A stretch of 64,000 nt of DNA from Candidatus Methanosuratincola subterraneus (GCA_004028775.1 RXGA01000001.1:277282-341281), one strand, 5' to 3'. Shown: positions 33,087-42,611, numbered from the stretch's first letter. Notes: generated from the sequence alone by a model not told the origin. A program made the numbers and translations.

Positions 33087-33759
33087 TCCTGACCTCCTCC
33101 CTCTCAATCTTGCCGTCCCTGAAGAACCATGTCTTGTCACAGTAAGATGTCAACTCCAGGTTGTGCGTGACCATCACAATCGTAACCCCCTTCTCCTCGT
33201 TGAGCCTCCTCAGGATCTCGATTATCTCGTGGCTAGACTTCGAGTCGAGGTTCCCGGTGGGCTCGTCTGCCAGGATTATCTGGGGCTCGTTCGCAAGCGC
33301 CCTGGCGATGGCTACCCTCTGCTGCTGCCCCCCGCTGAGCATCGACGGGCGGTTCCTCTCGAAGCCCTTCAGCCCGACCATCTCTAGTAGCGCATAGGAT
33401 CGCCGCCGCCTCTCCTCTGGGGGGACGCCGGCTGCGATGAGCGGCGTCTCGACATTCTCTGCCGCGCTCATGTAAGACAGGAGGTTGAATGTCTGGAAGA
33501 CGAATCCTAGCTTCCTGTTCCTAAGCTCCGCGAGCTTCTTGTCGTTGAGCTTCGAGATCTCGACGCCGTCTATCATCATTTTCCCCTTCGTGGGCCTGTC
33601 GAGGGCGCCCATGAGGTTCAAAAGGGTCGACTTTCCGCTGCCTGACGGCCCAACTATCGCGATGTACTCGCCCTTTTTGACGCTGAAGCTGACCCCTCGG
33701 AGCGCGGGGTAGTCGATCTGCCCGAGACGGTACACCTTCCAAAGGTCCTCCGCCACCAT
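33076..33759 (-). CDS. MacB/LolD-type ABC transporter ATP-binding protein
   Basis: About 227 residues with Walker [16 protein letters not shown]-loop FVFQTFNLL, signature [15 protein letters not shown], Walker [13 protein letters not shown] and H-loop VTHNLEL. The DEPTGNLDS phrase is typical of the MacB/LolD/FtsE group, consistent with the FtsX-type permease two genes downstream. Start candidates are GTG 33792, ATG 33786 and ATG 33759; I use 33759 because family members begin a few residues before the EDLWKVY strand. A TATA-like ttatatac (about 33840-33847) is upstream. Confidence 0.92.
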   Translation of the reverse strand: MVAEDLWKVYRLGQIDYPALRGVSFSVKKGEYIAIVGPSGSGKSTLLNLMGALDRPTKGKMMIDGVEISKLNDKKLAELRNRKLGFVFQTFNLLSYMSAAENVETPLIAAGVPPEERRRRSYALLEMVGLKGFERNRPSMLSGGQQQRVAIARALANEPQIILADEPTGNLDSKSSHEIIEILRRLNEEKGVTIVMVTHNLELTSYCDKTWFFRDGKIEREEVRNAK

Positions 33760-34066
33760 GACTTCCAAAGAACCGGCCCCAGGCATGCGCACAACCGCCT
33801 AAACATCTTTTTCCTGTTGTTGAATAGAACCGCCTCCTTCAGTATATAAGGAATGCCGTGTGGTGGCTGGAAAAGGCAGCAACGCAGAGGTGCCAGAATG
33901 CCAAGGCGATAAAAAGGAAAGCCGCCATATAGGTGGATTGGCAAGGAAGCAAGACAGGCGAATTGTTTCAAAGGCAAAAAAAGGAAGAGGAAAAAGAAAG
34001 ATTCTGGCAGAGCAGGCGAAATTGGAAGGATAAGGATATTATATTGCACGCAAGACCTTCTTAACG

Positions 34067-35041
34067 GTGGTATTTTTGCCCGTAGATGCTGGTAGAGACC
34101 ACGGAGACGCAAGGGAAGGGGAAGAAAGAGGCAATCGGATCTGGAAAAATTCATTCGTAGATCATTGCGCTTCGCTCAGCGGAGCCACCAGGCTTGACGG
34201 CGACTTCATCTATGTTGCACCCTTCGTTGAGACGAAAGGCGAGGTTTCGATAGGGGGAGGATCGAACCTCCAGGACGGGGCAAGGGTCGAAGGGCCTGCC
34301 GAGATCGGTTCGCTCGTGAGCGTGGCGCACAGGGCTGAGGTAATTGCATCCAAGATTGGCGACTTTTCGTTCGTCGGGTTCAACGCCAGGGTCGCGAATT
34401 CGGTCGTGAAGCAGGGGTGCTTCATCGGGCACGGCGCCAGGATAGAGGGGATGGTCCTCGAGGAGGGATCCTACGTCCCGCCGGGCGGGACTGGGCCGGC
34501 AGGGGGCGTCGACGAGGCGCTTACCGCTTTCAAGGAGGAAGTCCTCGAGGTGAATGCAGAGCTCGCGCTCGGATATGTCGACATTTACAGCGATCTGGAT
34601 GGCAAGGCTGGGATGATCTCGCCCTCCCCAAAGACAAGCTGGTCTGACCGACCAGCGGTCCCCAAGGCGGATCGTATCGCCATCAGTGGAAGGGCCAGGG
34701 TAATAGGGCACGTCGAGTTCAAAGGGCGCGCCGAGATAGGGGACAGGTCTTCGATCAGGGGCGATGAAGGCTTCCCCCTGGTGATAGGCGACGGCGCCAG
34801 GATAGGCAGCGGCGTGGTCTTCCATTCGCTAAAGGGGCACGGGATCGAGGTTGGATCTGGCGTAACCATCGGCGACTGCACGGTGGTCCATGGGCCTGTG
34901 AAGATAGGTGACGGTGCGGCGATAGGTCGCGGGTGCACCCTCCTAAAATGCGAGGTTGACGACGGAGTGGAGGTCAAAGACGGGACCATGCTTATCGAGA
35001 AGAGGGCGACCAAGAGGGGCATAATTAACCTGAGGCAATGA
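34067..35041 (+). CDS. Two-lobed left-handed beta-helix (hexapeptide repeat) protein
   Basis: 324 residues. Residues 40-140 hold one set of hexapeptide repeats (FVETKGEVSIGGGSNLQDGA, EIGSLVSVAHRAEVIASKIG) similar to gamma-carbonic anhydrases, and residues 205-310 a second set (RARVIGHVEFKGRAEIGDRS, GVTIGDCTVVHGPVKIGDGA). A helical linker sits between. The histidine triad of gamma-carbonic anhydrase is not complete in either lobe as far as I can see, so an acyl- or nucleotidyl-transferase accessory or structural role is equally possible. GTG 34067 is taken as start; a tattatatt box about 30 nt upstream supports a leaderless mRNA. Confidence 0.72.
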   Translation: MVFLPVDAGRDHGDAREGEERGNRIWKNSFVDHCASLSGATRLDGDFIYVAPFVETKGEVSIGGGSNLQDGARVEGPAEIGSLVSVAHRAEVIASKIGDFSFVGFNARVANSVVKQGCFIGHGARIEGMVLEEGSYVPPGGTGPAGGVDEALTAFKEEVLEVNAELALGYVDIYSDLDGKAGMISPSPKTSWSDRPAVPKADRIAISGRARVIGHVEFKGRAEIGDRSSIRGDEGFPLVIGDGARIGSGVVFHSLKGHGIEVGSGVTIGDCTVVHGPVKIGDGAAIGRGCTLLKCEVDDGVEVKDGTMLIEKRATKRGIINLRQ

Positions 35042-35080
35042 AAGCCCTATGAATGATAAAAAAGGGGATGAGGAGGCAAT

Positions 35081-35743
35081 TTGGACTGGTTCTCTCTCCT
35101 GATACAATCCCTCCAGGGGTATGGATACGCAGGCGCGCTCCTGATAGCCTTCTTCGGGAACCTAATACCGTTCCTCCCCGTCCCTTTCCTGATACCCATA
35201 TTCCTCATCTTCGGGGTCTTGGACCCGCTGCCCCTCGGGCTAGCCGTCGGGGCAGGCGCGACATTCGGCAAGTGCATAGCCTACGCCGTGGGGAGGGGAG
35301 GAGCTGCTTTCCTCGGGGAAAGTAAGAAGGAGGAACTCAAGTGCTTCACCAAGGCATTGGGGAAATATGGGGACCTGGCAATATTCATCTTCTCAGCTTT
35401 CCCGCTGCCCGATGATGTGATCGCGATACCTTTCGGGATTGCCAGGTACGACTTCAAGCGGTTCTTCGCGATGCTGCTGGCTGGGAAGCTCTTCCTTGGG
35501 CTCCTGGTAGCGTTCGCTGGTCACTACTCCTTCGAAATCATAATCGGTTTCCTCGGCGATGGCAACATGATCTACGGGGTTCTTGTTTCGGTAGCCCTGG
35601 TCGTGGCACTCACAGCGGTCATACTGAAGATAAACTGGATCGAGGCTGTCGAGTACACCCAGACGCACGGGTTGATCGCTTATTTGAAATTCCTCTTTGG
35701 GACTTGGATCAGCCGGCTGAGGGGTTCGGAGAGGGGCGGATAG
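35081..35743 (+). CDS. VTT/DedA-like membrane protein
   Basis: 220 residues with five to six hydrophobic segments. The re-entrant motif region AGALLIAFFGNLIPFLPVPF and the central FSAFPLPDDVIAIPFGIARY, followed by a basic stretch (DFKRFFAMLLAGKLF), resemble the VTT (SNARE-associated) family, recently linked to lipid scrambling or flipping. TTG 35081 follows GAGGAGG at correct spacing. It is 39 nt after the LbH gene and may be co-transcribed with it. Confidence 0.72.
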   Translation: MDWFSLLIQSLQGYGYAGALLIAFFGNLIPFLPVPFLIPIFLIFGVLDPLPLGLAVGAGATFGKCIAYAVGRGGAAFLGESKKEELKCFTKALGKYGDLAIFIFSAFPLPDDVIAIPFGIARYDFKRFFAMLLAGKLFLGLLVAFAGHYSFEIIIGFLGDGNMIYGVLVSVALVVALTAVILKINWIEAVEYTQTHGLIAYLKFLFGTWISRLRGSERGG

Positions 35744-35910
35744 ATGGAGATGGTTGCGAGGCGGGCGCCCCCATGAAGCCCGTGCCTCATGGAGCCCTAG
35801 TCCGTGAAGCATCAATCGAGATCCCGCCATAGCCCGCTTCGCCCTGCCTGTGGAAGGCGGAAGGCGGAAAAAACTGTTTTAAGATCGCCCAAACAGAAGA
35901 TAGGGCGGCG

Positions 35911-36639
35911 ATGAACGTGAATGTGAAGGTCACACTGCTCGCACACACCCCTGATCCCGAGCGCGTTGCTGCCGCGGCTGCAAGGCAATGCTACTCAAAG
36001 TTCAGCGCAACGAAGGCTTTTGCCGACCTCTCGCCTGAGGACATGAGACGGCTCCTCAGGAAGATAATCTCGAGCGGGCACCTATCCGTGCTCGAACATG
36101 CGAGCTTCACCTTCGTCATAGACGGGATCTCGAGGGCATGCAGCCACCAGCTGGTCAGGCACAGGATAGCATCCTACTCCCAGCAGAGCCAGCGGTATGT
36201 CAAGTTTGACGAACTCGAGTTTGTCGTCCCGGACAGCATAGCCAAAGATGCAGAGGCGGGCAGGGCGTTCGCCGATTGCCTCGAGAGGTGCAGGGAGGTC
36301 TACAGGGGCCTGCTGGAGAGGGGGATCCCGGCGGAGGACGCCCGGTACATCCTCCCCCAAGCCTCGCCCACGAAGATAGTCGTCACTATGAATGCGAGAT
36401 CGCTCCTCAACTTCTTCGAACTCAGGTGCTGCCTCTCAGCCCAATGGGAGATAAGGAGGGTGGCGGAGGACATGCTCGCCTTGGTGAAGGGGGTCGCGCC
36501 AACGATCTTCGAGAAAGCCGGTCCGTTCTGCGTATCGAAGAGGGTTTGCCCCGAGAAGAAGTACGACTGCCCGAAGTGGGTCGAGCTCTACAAGAACGGT
36601 TCGAGGGATGGCGGAACTGGAGGATCCCAGGCCAATTAG
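35911..36639 (+). CDS. thyX: Flavin-dependent thymidylate synthase
   Basis: 242 residues. The signature RHRIASYSQQS at 83-93 (RHR-x7-S) is that of ThyX, which methylates dUMP using FAD, NADPH and methylene-tetrahydrofolate (or its archaeal analogue). The N-terminal SVLEHASFTFVIDGISRACS and the catalytic-serine/substrate segment NARSLLNFFELRCCLSAQWE are standard. A tttaaga box about 30 nt upstream suggests a near-leaderless mRNA. The gene ends overlapping the convergent trkA by 4 nt. The presence of ThyX implies no need for ThyA in this organism. Confidence 0.95.
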   Translation: MNVNVKVTLLAHTPDPERVAAAAARQCYSKFSATKAFADLSPEDMRRLLRKIISSGHLSVLEHASFTFVIDGISRACSHQLVRHRIASYSQQSQRYVKFDELEFVVPDSIAKDAEAGRAFADCLERCREVYRGLLERGIPAEDARYILPQASPTKIVVTMNARSLLNFFELRCCLSAQWEIRRVAEDMLALVKGVAPTIFEKAGPFCVSKRVCPEKKYDCPKWVELYKNGSRDGGTGGSQAN

Positions 36640-37289
36640 ACCGATTCCTCAAAGAAGGCCCTTATCCGATCCAGGGACTCCTCCTTGACGATCATCGTCA
36701 CCCTCTGGTCAGGCTCGAGAATGTGGTTGGGGTCCGGGCGCAGCGTTGTTCCGTTCTTCTTGACCTTTATTATAAGCCAGTCTGTGATGAGCGGGAGGTC
36801 GATGATCCTCCTGCCCGCGACTAGCGAGTTCTTGGCTACCTTCAGGTCCACGATTTTGACCCCGACCGGGATCGCCCCCTCTATCGGGAACTCCTCCTTG
36901 ATGAGCCTGAGCACCTTCTCCGCGGCGGTGAGCTCCGGGCAGAGCGTGTCCGTAATGCCGAGCTTCTCGGCTATCTTTGCCATCCTCGGGTCGCCTATCC
37001 TTGCGATCGTCCGCTTGACGCCGAGCTCCTTCGCGATGAGGCACGCTAGGATGTTCGCCTCGTCCTTGCTTATGACTGAGATCACGAGGTCGAAGGTGGC
37101 TATGTCAGCGGCTGCGAGGTCGTCCATGTTGGTGACGTCGCCCTTGAGCGCCAGGACGTCATACTGCTCGGAGAGCTCCCTGCAAACATCCTCGTCCATG
37201 TCCATTATTGCAATCTCGTGCCCCTTGTTGTTGAGTTCCCTGATAAGGTATCTGCCGATGCCGCCAGCCCCAAATATGAGGATGCGCAT
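36636..37289 (-). CDS. trkA: TrkA-type K+ uptake NAD-binding regulator
   Basis: 217 residues: RCK-N domain with MRILIFGAGGIGRYLI dinucleotide motif and the acidic MDMDED at the end of strand 2, LALKGDVTNMDDL, then an RCK-C domain (GVKIVDLKVAKNSLVAGRRI). It binds NAD(H)/ATP on the cytosolic side and gates the TrkH channel. trkH is divergent 90 nt away, with an A/T-rich shared promoter region at 37290-37378. Confidence 0.92.
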   Translation of the reverse strand: MRILIFGAGGIGRYLIRELNNKGHEIAIMDMDEDVCRELSEQYDVLALKGDVTNMDDLAAADIATFDLVISVISKDEANILACLIAKELGVKRTIARIGDPRMAKIAEKLGITDTLCPELTAAEKVLRLIKEEFPIEGAIPVGVKIVDLKVAKNSLVAGRRIIDLPLITDWLIIKVKKNGTTLRPDPNHILEPDQRVTMIVKEESLDRIRAFFEESV

Positions 37290-37378
37290 AAATCAAGACG
37301 CCATCTCGGATTCAACTATCAATAAATACATATATATAAATTTAAAATAGGCGTTCTGTCCAGAACCGGTGTCTGAAC

Positions 37379-38824
37379 ATGATCGAAGAGGTGAAGGAAG
37401 AGATCCTCAGCGGGCTGTTGGGTCTCCTCCTGATCTTTGGCGGGATCCTGCTCCTCCCAGCGATCCCGGCGCTGTTTTTTGCAGAGAGCGCAGTCCCATT
37501 CCTGGCGACTGGGATCGCGGTCGCCTCAATCTCATTTCTGGCAAGGAGGAAGATCAGGATTAGGGAGAGCTACTCGAGGGTCTCCTCGATAGTGATCGCT
37601 GCGGTAGGCTGGATGCTGATCTCGGCGATCGGGGCGATCCCATTCGCCGCGATCCTGGGCTTCAATCCCTTGGACGCGCTCTTCGAGTCGATGTCCGGAT
37701 TCACTACTACTGGGATGACCCTGATCACCGACTTTGAGGGCGTGCCGCATGCAATACTCTTCTGGAGGAGCCTCTCCCAGTGGATAGGGGGGGTTGGGAT
37801 AATCCTCCTCTTCACGCTGATACTCGTTGGAGGGGGGATAGGGAGCTGGAGGCTCTACCACCTCGAGGGGAGGGAGGAGAAGTTCACGCTGAGCACAATC
37901 GCCACAATTAAAAGGATCTGGCTAATCTACTCGGTCCTGACGGCGGTATGCGCAATCGTGCTTCTGCTGCTGGGCATGCCGCCCTTCGATGCGATCAACA
38001 CTGCGATGACTGCCCTCTCGACAGGGGGATTCCTCACCAAGAGCAGCATCCTCTACTTCGGGAAGCCCGAGATCCAAGTCGCCCTCTGTGTTTTCATGAC
38101 GATAGGGGCAATAAGCTTCTCGCTATTCTACAATATCCTGAGGTTCGACTACAAGCGCATAATCAGGGACGTTGAGACGAAGTTCCTCATAGGGATCTTG
38201 CTGGTATGTAGCCTCTTGGTGGCAGTTATCCTGATATTTCACGGCTTCGACCCGGGGTACGCGCTGCTCGAGGGCTTCTTCAATACGATCTCGATAATGA
38301 CGACCACGGGCTATTCGAGCGTGGACCTGAATGCCTGGCCTCTCGCAACAAAGTCGATCCTACTCCTGCTCATGGTGATCGGCGGATGCTCAGGTTCCAC
38401 AGCAGGGGGGATGAAGGTGTGGCGGTTCATTGTCATGTACCGAGCTGCGAAGATGGAGATCAGCAAGATCTCGCTCCCCCCGATAGCTGTTAAGCCAATC
38501 AAGATCGGAGGCAAGGCGCTCGAGGAAGGCTACACCGTGAGGGTTGGCGCATTCGTCTTCCTGTACATTTTTGCAATATTTGTCCAGCTCATCATCATGT
38601 CTACCATGGTGCCCGATCCCCTCGGCGCCCTCTCGCTTGTCGCCTCCGCCCAGGGCAACGTGGGCCCTGCATTCTACCCGGTCACAGAGGTGCCGCCTGC
38701 AGGAAGGGCCCTGTTGATCGCTTCCATGTGGTTCGGCAGGCTGGAGCTCTTCCCGGTGCTGGCCCTCTTCAGCAGGGAGCTCATGGATGCGTTGCGCGCC
38801 AAGAAAGAGAAGGCATATGTCTGA
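37379..38824 (+). CDS. trkH: TrkH-type K+ transporter
   Basis: 481 residues, four MPM repeats with selectivity-filter-like glycines: ESMSGFTTTGMTLI near residue 100, TAMTALSTGGFLTK near 210, NTISIMTTTGYSS near 303 and VASAQGNVGPAFYP near 425. It takes up K+ across the membrane with TrkA as regulator. It is divergently arranged with trkA. ATG 37379 is used. Confidence 0.93.
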   Translation: MIEEVKEEILSGLLGLLLIFGGILLLPAIPALFFAESAVPFLATGIAVASISFLARRKIRIRESYSRVSSIVIAAVGWMLISAIGAIPFAAILGFNPLDALFESMSGFTTTGMTLITDFEGVPHAILFWRSLSQWIGGVGIILLFTLILVGGGIGSWRLYHLEGREEKFTLSTIATIKRIWLIYSVLTAVCAIVLLLLGMPPFDAINTAMTALSTGGFLTKSSILYFGKPEIQVALCVFMTIGAISFSLFYNILRFDYKRIIRDVETKFLIGILLVCSLLVAVILIFHGFDPGYALLEGFFNTISIMTTTGYSSVDLNAWPLATKSILLLLMVIGGCSGSTAGGMKVWRFIVMYRAAKMEISKISLPPIAVKPIKIGGKALEEGYTVRVGAFVFLYIFAIFVQLIIMSTMVPDPLGALSLVASAQGNVGPAFYPVTEVPPAGRALLIASMWFGRLELFPVLALFSRELMDALRAKKEKAYV

Positions 38825-38939
38825 TCAAGGCTCGCCGGTAAGAGACGCATTTCCATCCAGTGAGCCGCCATGAACTAGGTGGACATGCCACCGATAGAGT
38901 TAAACAGCCTCAGCGTGAGACTCTTCTGTTGGTGTGGAT

Positions 38940-39347
38940 ATGTTCAGGGAAGAGCCGTACACCGACATGCAGGAGCTCCTCTCGAAGGATCGGATCGCAT
39001 CCCTGTTGGGGGTGAGGATGCTGGAATGGGGGCCGGGGAGGTGCCTACTTGAAATGGTCGTCGACGAGAGGATGCTGAACGCTTATGGTTCGTGCCATGG
39101 CTCGGCGATCTTCGCCCTCGCTGACATTGCCTTTGCGGTCTGCTGCAACTCCGGTGGCGTAAAGTCTGTTGCGCTTTCCATGAACATAAACTACAGGCGG
39201 CCGACCAAGCACGGGGAGAGGCTCATCGCCGAAGCCCAAGAGGAGAGTGCCGGATCCACCACTGCGCTTTGCCGAATAAGGATAACAAACGGCGACGGTA
39301 AGGTCGTTGCGCTAGCAGACGGGCTGGCTTACAGGATCAAGTCTTGA
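38940..39347 (+). CDS. PaaI-type hotdog thioesterase
   Basis: About 135 residues. LEMVVDERMLNAYGSCHGSAIFALADIAFA contains the conserved Asn/Gly-His-Gly and acidic residue of PaaI thioesterases, followed by MNINYRRPTKHGERLIAEA. It hydrolyses aryl- or hydroxyaryl-acetyl-CoA in related organisms. GTG 38934 and ATG 38940 are both possible starts. A paaK homologue lies 28 kb away in the same window, so a shared phenylacetyl-CoA metabolism is conceivable but unproven. Confidence 0.85.
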   Translation: MFREEPYTDMQELLSKDRIASLLGVRMLEWGPGRCLLEMVVDERMLNAYGSCHGSAIFALADIAFAVCCNSGGVKSVALSMNINYRRPTKHGERLIAEAQEESAGSTTALCRIRITNGDGKVVALADGLAYRIKS

Positions 39348-39412
39348 GTTAGACCTCAATGGAAGCAGTTTCCGGCTGGATGCGCGCCGGCATTGAAATC
39401 CTCGCGCTTCCC

Positions 39413-39880
39413 TTACTTGACCGCTTTGAGCCTAGCCTGCCTCCTGGCCTCGCCTTCGCGGTACCTCCTCTTCTCCTCTTCGGTCTCGGGAATCAGCCTG
39501 GGCACCTCGGTCGGCTTCCCAGCCTCGTCCAGGGCTACCATTGTGGCATATGCCGATGCGGCGTGCCTCACCTCGCCCGTCCTCAGGTTTTCGGCCTCCA
39601 CCCTGACGCCGATCTCCATGGACGTCCTGCCGACGTAGTTAACCGATGCCTTCAGGATAATCAAGTCCCCTACCTTCACCGGCGTGTGGAAGTCCATCCT
39701 GTCCATCGAGGCTATCACAACGTTCTTCCTGGCATGCCTCATCGCCACGGCTGCAGCCACCTCGTCCACGTACCTAACGATCGATCCCCCGAAGACATTC
39801 CCGGCGGGGTTCGCGTCTGAAGGGAACATCCACCTTACAGAAACCAGTGCAGATTCGCTAACCTTTTTAGCCTCAACCAT
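39413..39880 (-). CDS. Acyl-CoA hydrolase, YciA/BFIT-type hotdog
   Basis: About 155 residues with RWMFPSDANPAGNVFGGSIV and YVDEVAAAVAMRHARKNVV, the HGG-like loop and catalytic acidic residue of YciA/BACH acyl-CoA thioesterases (here PAGNVFGG in place of HxGxVFGG), plus DRMDFHTPVKVGDLIILKA. ATG 39880 is the natural start although 39907 is in frame. It is convergent with the PaaI-like gene with a 65-nt gap, and the two hotdog proteins belong to different subfamilies. Confidence 0.83.
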   Translation of the reverse strand: MVEAKKVSESALVSVRWMFPSDANPAGNVFGGSIVRYVDEVAAAVAMRHARKNVVIASMDRMDFHTPVKVGDLIILKASVNYVGRTSMEIGVRVEAENLRTGEVRHAASAYATMVALDEAGKPTEVPRLIPETEEEKRRYREGEARRQARLKAVK

Positions 39881-40142
39881 AGAACGCACTCCCAATTGTG
39901 TTATCAATCTCTCCCTCCGAATTTATAACCCTTCTTCGATGGCTGGCCCTTTAGGATCGGGCGGCTTGAAATAGCAACGCGTTAACCATCGAGAAAAAGA
40001 GGAATGAAATGGTGCGGGGATCGGTATCAAACGGACAGGGAGAGATCACGCAATCTGGGCGAGGGCAGCTTGCAAAAGCACTGACCAAAGAGGGAGAGGG
40101 AGAGAAGGCTTAAAAAAGTCAAGGGATAGATCGATTCTGTCA

Positions 40143-40640
40143 TTGTCTCTTGGGAAGGGGTTAAGCTTGGCATCTGGCGGCGGCAGGGCAAGCAGCGATC
40201 CGTTTTCAGACATAGCGGGGCAGATCATCGAGAAGCTGGGCGAGATCGGGACCGTCGTGGACTACGAGGAGCTCGAGCGATGGGCAGAGAGCGAGGGGAT
40301 AGGCAAGTACACGCTCAGGATGGTCCTCTGCGATCTTGTCGAAAAGGGGGAGGCGGTTGCCCCAGAGGGCTTCTGCGACGACGGTTGCGGGATCGAGCCC
40401 CCGAAGCCGAAGAAGATCGGCGTCAGGAAGGCGGATCCAAAGGACGTCGAGCGGGTCAAGGCTTACCTCACAGAGTACTGGAGCGTCGGCCTTCTGCGCC
40501 TGTTCGACGACATGGCGAGGGCAGGCGTCAAGGACGTCAATGAGGCGCTCAAGGAAGTGATAAGGCTCGGGCATGCGGAGCTCTCTAGGATAGGAGTGGT
40601 CAATGCCTACCCGCTCCGGGCCGCGTTCAAGAAGGGCTGA
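40143..40640 (+). CDS. Hypothetical protein, possible winged helix
   Basis: 165 residues, not recognised. Residues 20-80 read as a compact helical domain (DIAGQIIEKLGEIGTVVDYE, LERWAESEGIGKYTLRMVLC, DLVEKGEAVAPEGFC), reminiscent of a winged helix. A CDDGC motif and a proline-rich linker follow, then two to three helices (VKAYLTEYWSVGLLRLFDDM, ALKEVIRLGHAELSRI). TTG 40143 is used; an upstream cttaaaaaag box (about 40108-40117) places the transcript start right at this codon. It has normal GC content and codon use, so it is probably real. Confidence 0.6.
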   Translation: MSLGKGLSLASGGGRASSDPFSDIAGQIIEKLGEIGTVVDYEELERWAESEGIGKYTLRMVLCDLVEKGEAVAPEGFCDDGCGIEPPKPKKIGVRKADPKDVERVKAYLTEYWSVGLLRLFDDMARAGVKDVNEALKEVIRLGHAELSRIGVVNAYPLRAAFKKG

Positions 40641-40736
40641 ATCGCAGACTTGAGACGGAGGCGATCAATTCAATAAATGGTGCCTCTGCTAAAAGATAAT
40701 AGCATGCAGCTGTTTTTCTTTCTGTGGTGAGTCGAA

Positions 40737-41087
40737 ATGGAGAGGGAAGGTGTAGATAAAGACAAGGAGAAGAGCATAGGCATATTCAACGGATCTGCCA
40801 AGGTTGGCGAGGTACTCGCAGGCTTCACGCAGGTCGCGATCACGCCCCAGGACATGTCGAGCCCAATAGCGCTGCAGATGGCGCTCAGCAGGATATACGA
40901 GGCGATGACAAAGGTGGTCGAGACCGGCCCCAAGAAGAAGTTCATCGCAGAGGTTCGGTTCACGGACTCGATGGGCAACCCCGTCGTTTTCGCTCTCGAT
41001 CTCGGGGATAAGATGCCCCACTTCACGAGCAATGAGGTGAAGGCGAGGATCCTGGTGGAGCTCTACGAAGAGGGGCAGAGCCAATGA
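40737..41087 (+). CDS. Hypothetical alpha/beta protein
   Basis: 116 residues, not recognised. A charged N terminus is followed by SSPIALQMALSRIYEAMTKV and a beta-rich end (KFIAEVRFTDSMGNPVVFAL, ARILVELYEE). No motif suggests catalysis or metal binding. It lies alone between two plus-strand genes with gaps of about 90 nt on each side and has normal base composition. Confidence 0.55.
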   Translation: MEREGVDKDKEKSIGIFNGSAKVGEVLAGFTQVAITPQDMSSPIALQMALSRIYEAMTKVVETGPKKKFIAEVRFTDSMGNPVVFALDLGDKMPHFTSNEVKARILVELYEEGQSQ

Positions 41088-41173
41088 CCTGCCAAAAAAT
41101 TTAATTCCGTTCTAATGTGTAGTTTTATCTGCCTTACGTTCATTCTTTTCCTTGCACTCAGGAAGGGGATCCG

Positions 41174-42529
41174 GTGGATCTGACAGTACTTGTGTATTCG
41201 ATTACGGGGTTCTTTTCGTTATATTCAGCGTACTACTTTCTCCTTTTCTATGCAGCACTCAGGGAAAAACGGGGATTTACTGCGGTCGACCATTCAAAAA
41301 GCCGCGCCAGATTCTTGGTCCTGGTGCCGGCGCACAACGAGGAGGCAGTTATAAGCGAGATCTGCAACGACCTCCTCAATCAGAAGTACCCTGAGGATCT
41401 CTTCCGGGTCATCGTGATCGCCGACAACTGCTGCGACTCCACCGCCCAAAAGGTAAGGAAAATGGAATGTGACAGGCTAAAGCTGGCGGAGCGGAGATCG
41501 GAGATCCGGGGCAAGGGCGCTGCGCTGGACTATGTGCTGGAGAACAAATCCAATTTAATACAAGGGTTCGATCCTGACTATGTCCTGGTCTTCGATGCGG
41601 ACAACAGGGTGCCTGACGACTTCCTCGCGTCGCTGTCGATGCAGACCAATGGGGAGGGGGCACTGCAGTGCAATGTTAAGACAAAGAACCCCGGATCGTC
41701 ATGGATCGCCAGGGCATCTCATTACGAAGGCATGATACTGCAGCGCCTCTGGCAGCAAGGGAAGGAGAGCTTGGGGCTCTGCACTGCGCTCGCAGGGACG
41801 GGCGAAGCAATCAGGTACGACTTGATTTCCAAGCTGGGATTTGGTAATTCGCTAACCGACGATCTTGACCTCACGATCCGGCTTGCAAAGGAGGGGATGC
41901 GCGTGAAATACCTGCATTACCCCTGCACGTATGATGAAAAGCCAGACGATTTCGGCGTAGAGCTCCGGAGGCGGATAAGATGGGCGACTGGGCATTTCCA
42001 AACGTTCTTCAAGCATGGCAAGGACCTCTTCAGGAGGCCGAGCAGGCTGTCTTTTGACGCATTCTTTTATTTGATAAACGTGATTGCCCCTTTCATCGTG
42101 TTTGTTTCTTGGGCAGCCTCCCTGCTCCAGGCACTCGGATTAGCCACGATTACCCCCCTGCCCCCCGCATGCTCGATAACATTGTCCTTTGTGATCTTCC
42201 CCATGCTCGCAGCCATTTCATGGCTCGAGGGCGACAGGCACTTCATCAGGAACAGCCCTTCATTCTATGCTTTGATGGCTATATGGTTCGTTGCCGCACC
42301 TGTTGGTCTTGTGAAGGCATTGTTTGGGGATGCAAAATGGGAGAGGACGCCACACGCCCATGGGCTCGATTCAGGGAGAATTTTGTCCGTCCCCGGGGAT
42401 CCAAACCTTAAGCCCAGGCATGTAAACCTCCCAGACGCTGAAGCCCCAGCTTGGACGGCGAAGGGCAGCAACCCAGACCAAAGAACGCTGCTATCCTTAG
42501 CCGCTCAGAATCGCCTGAGGTGCAGTTGA
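41174..42529 (+). CDS. Membrane glycosyltransferase family 2 (BcsA/NdvC-like)
   Basis: 451 residues. An N-terminal membrane helix (GFFSLYSAYYFLLFYAAL), then a GT-A domain with VLVPAHNEEAVISEICNDLL, DNCCDSTAQ, VFDADNRVPDDFL (DxD), the acceptor TDD-like LTDDLDL, and RRIRWATGHFQ, i.e. a Q/RxxRW-type motif of processive family 2 enzymes. Three to four C-terminal helices follow (FYLINVIAPFIVFVSWAASL onward). It would polymerise or transfer sugars for a cell-surface glycan. GTG 41174 follows AGGAAGGGG. Confidence 0.87.
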   Translation: MDLTVLVYSITGFFSLYSAYYFLLFYAALREKRGFTAVDHSKSRARFLVLVPAHNEEAVISEICNDLLNQKYPEDLFRVIVIADNCCDSTAQKVRKMECDRLKLAERRSEIRGKGAALDYVLENKSNLIQGFDPDYVLVFDADNRVPDDFLASLSMQTNGEGALQCNVKTKNPGSSWIARASHYEGMILQRLWQQGKESLGLCTALAGTGEAIRYDLISKLGFGNSLTDDLDLTIRLAKEGMRVKYLHYPCTYDEKPDDFGVELRRRIRWATGHFQTFFKHGKDLFRRPSRLSFDAFFYLINVIAPFIVFVSWAASLLQALGLATITPLPPACSITLSFVIFPMLAAISWLEGDRHFIRNSPSFYALMAIWFVAAPVGLVKALFGDAKWERTPHAHGLDSGRILSVPGDPNLKPRHVNLPDAEAPAWTAKGSNPDQRTLLSLAAQNRLRCS

Positions 42530-42611
42530 GCTTCTTGAAGCCCGCACTGGACGATTCCCGCAAAAAGTCGCGCGCGTTCCACATAAGTTGAACAAATGCC
42601 CGAAGAGTGGA

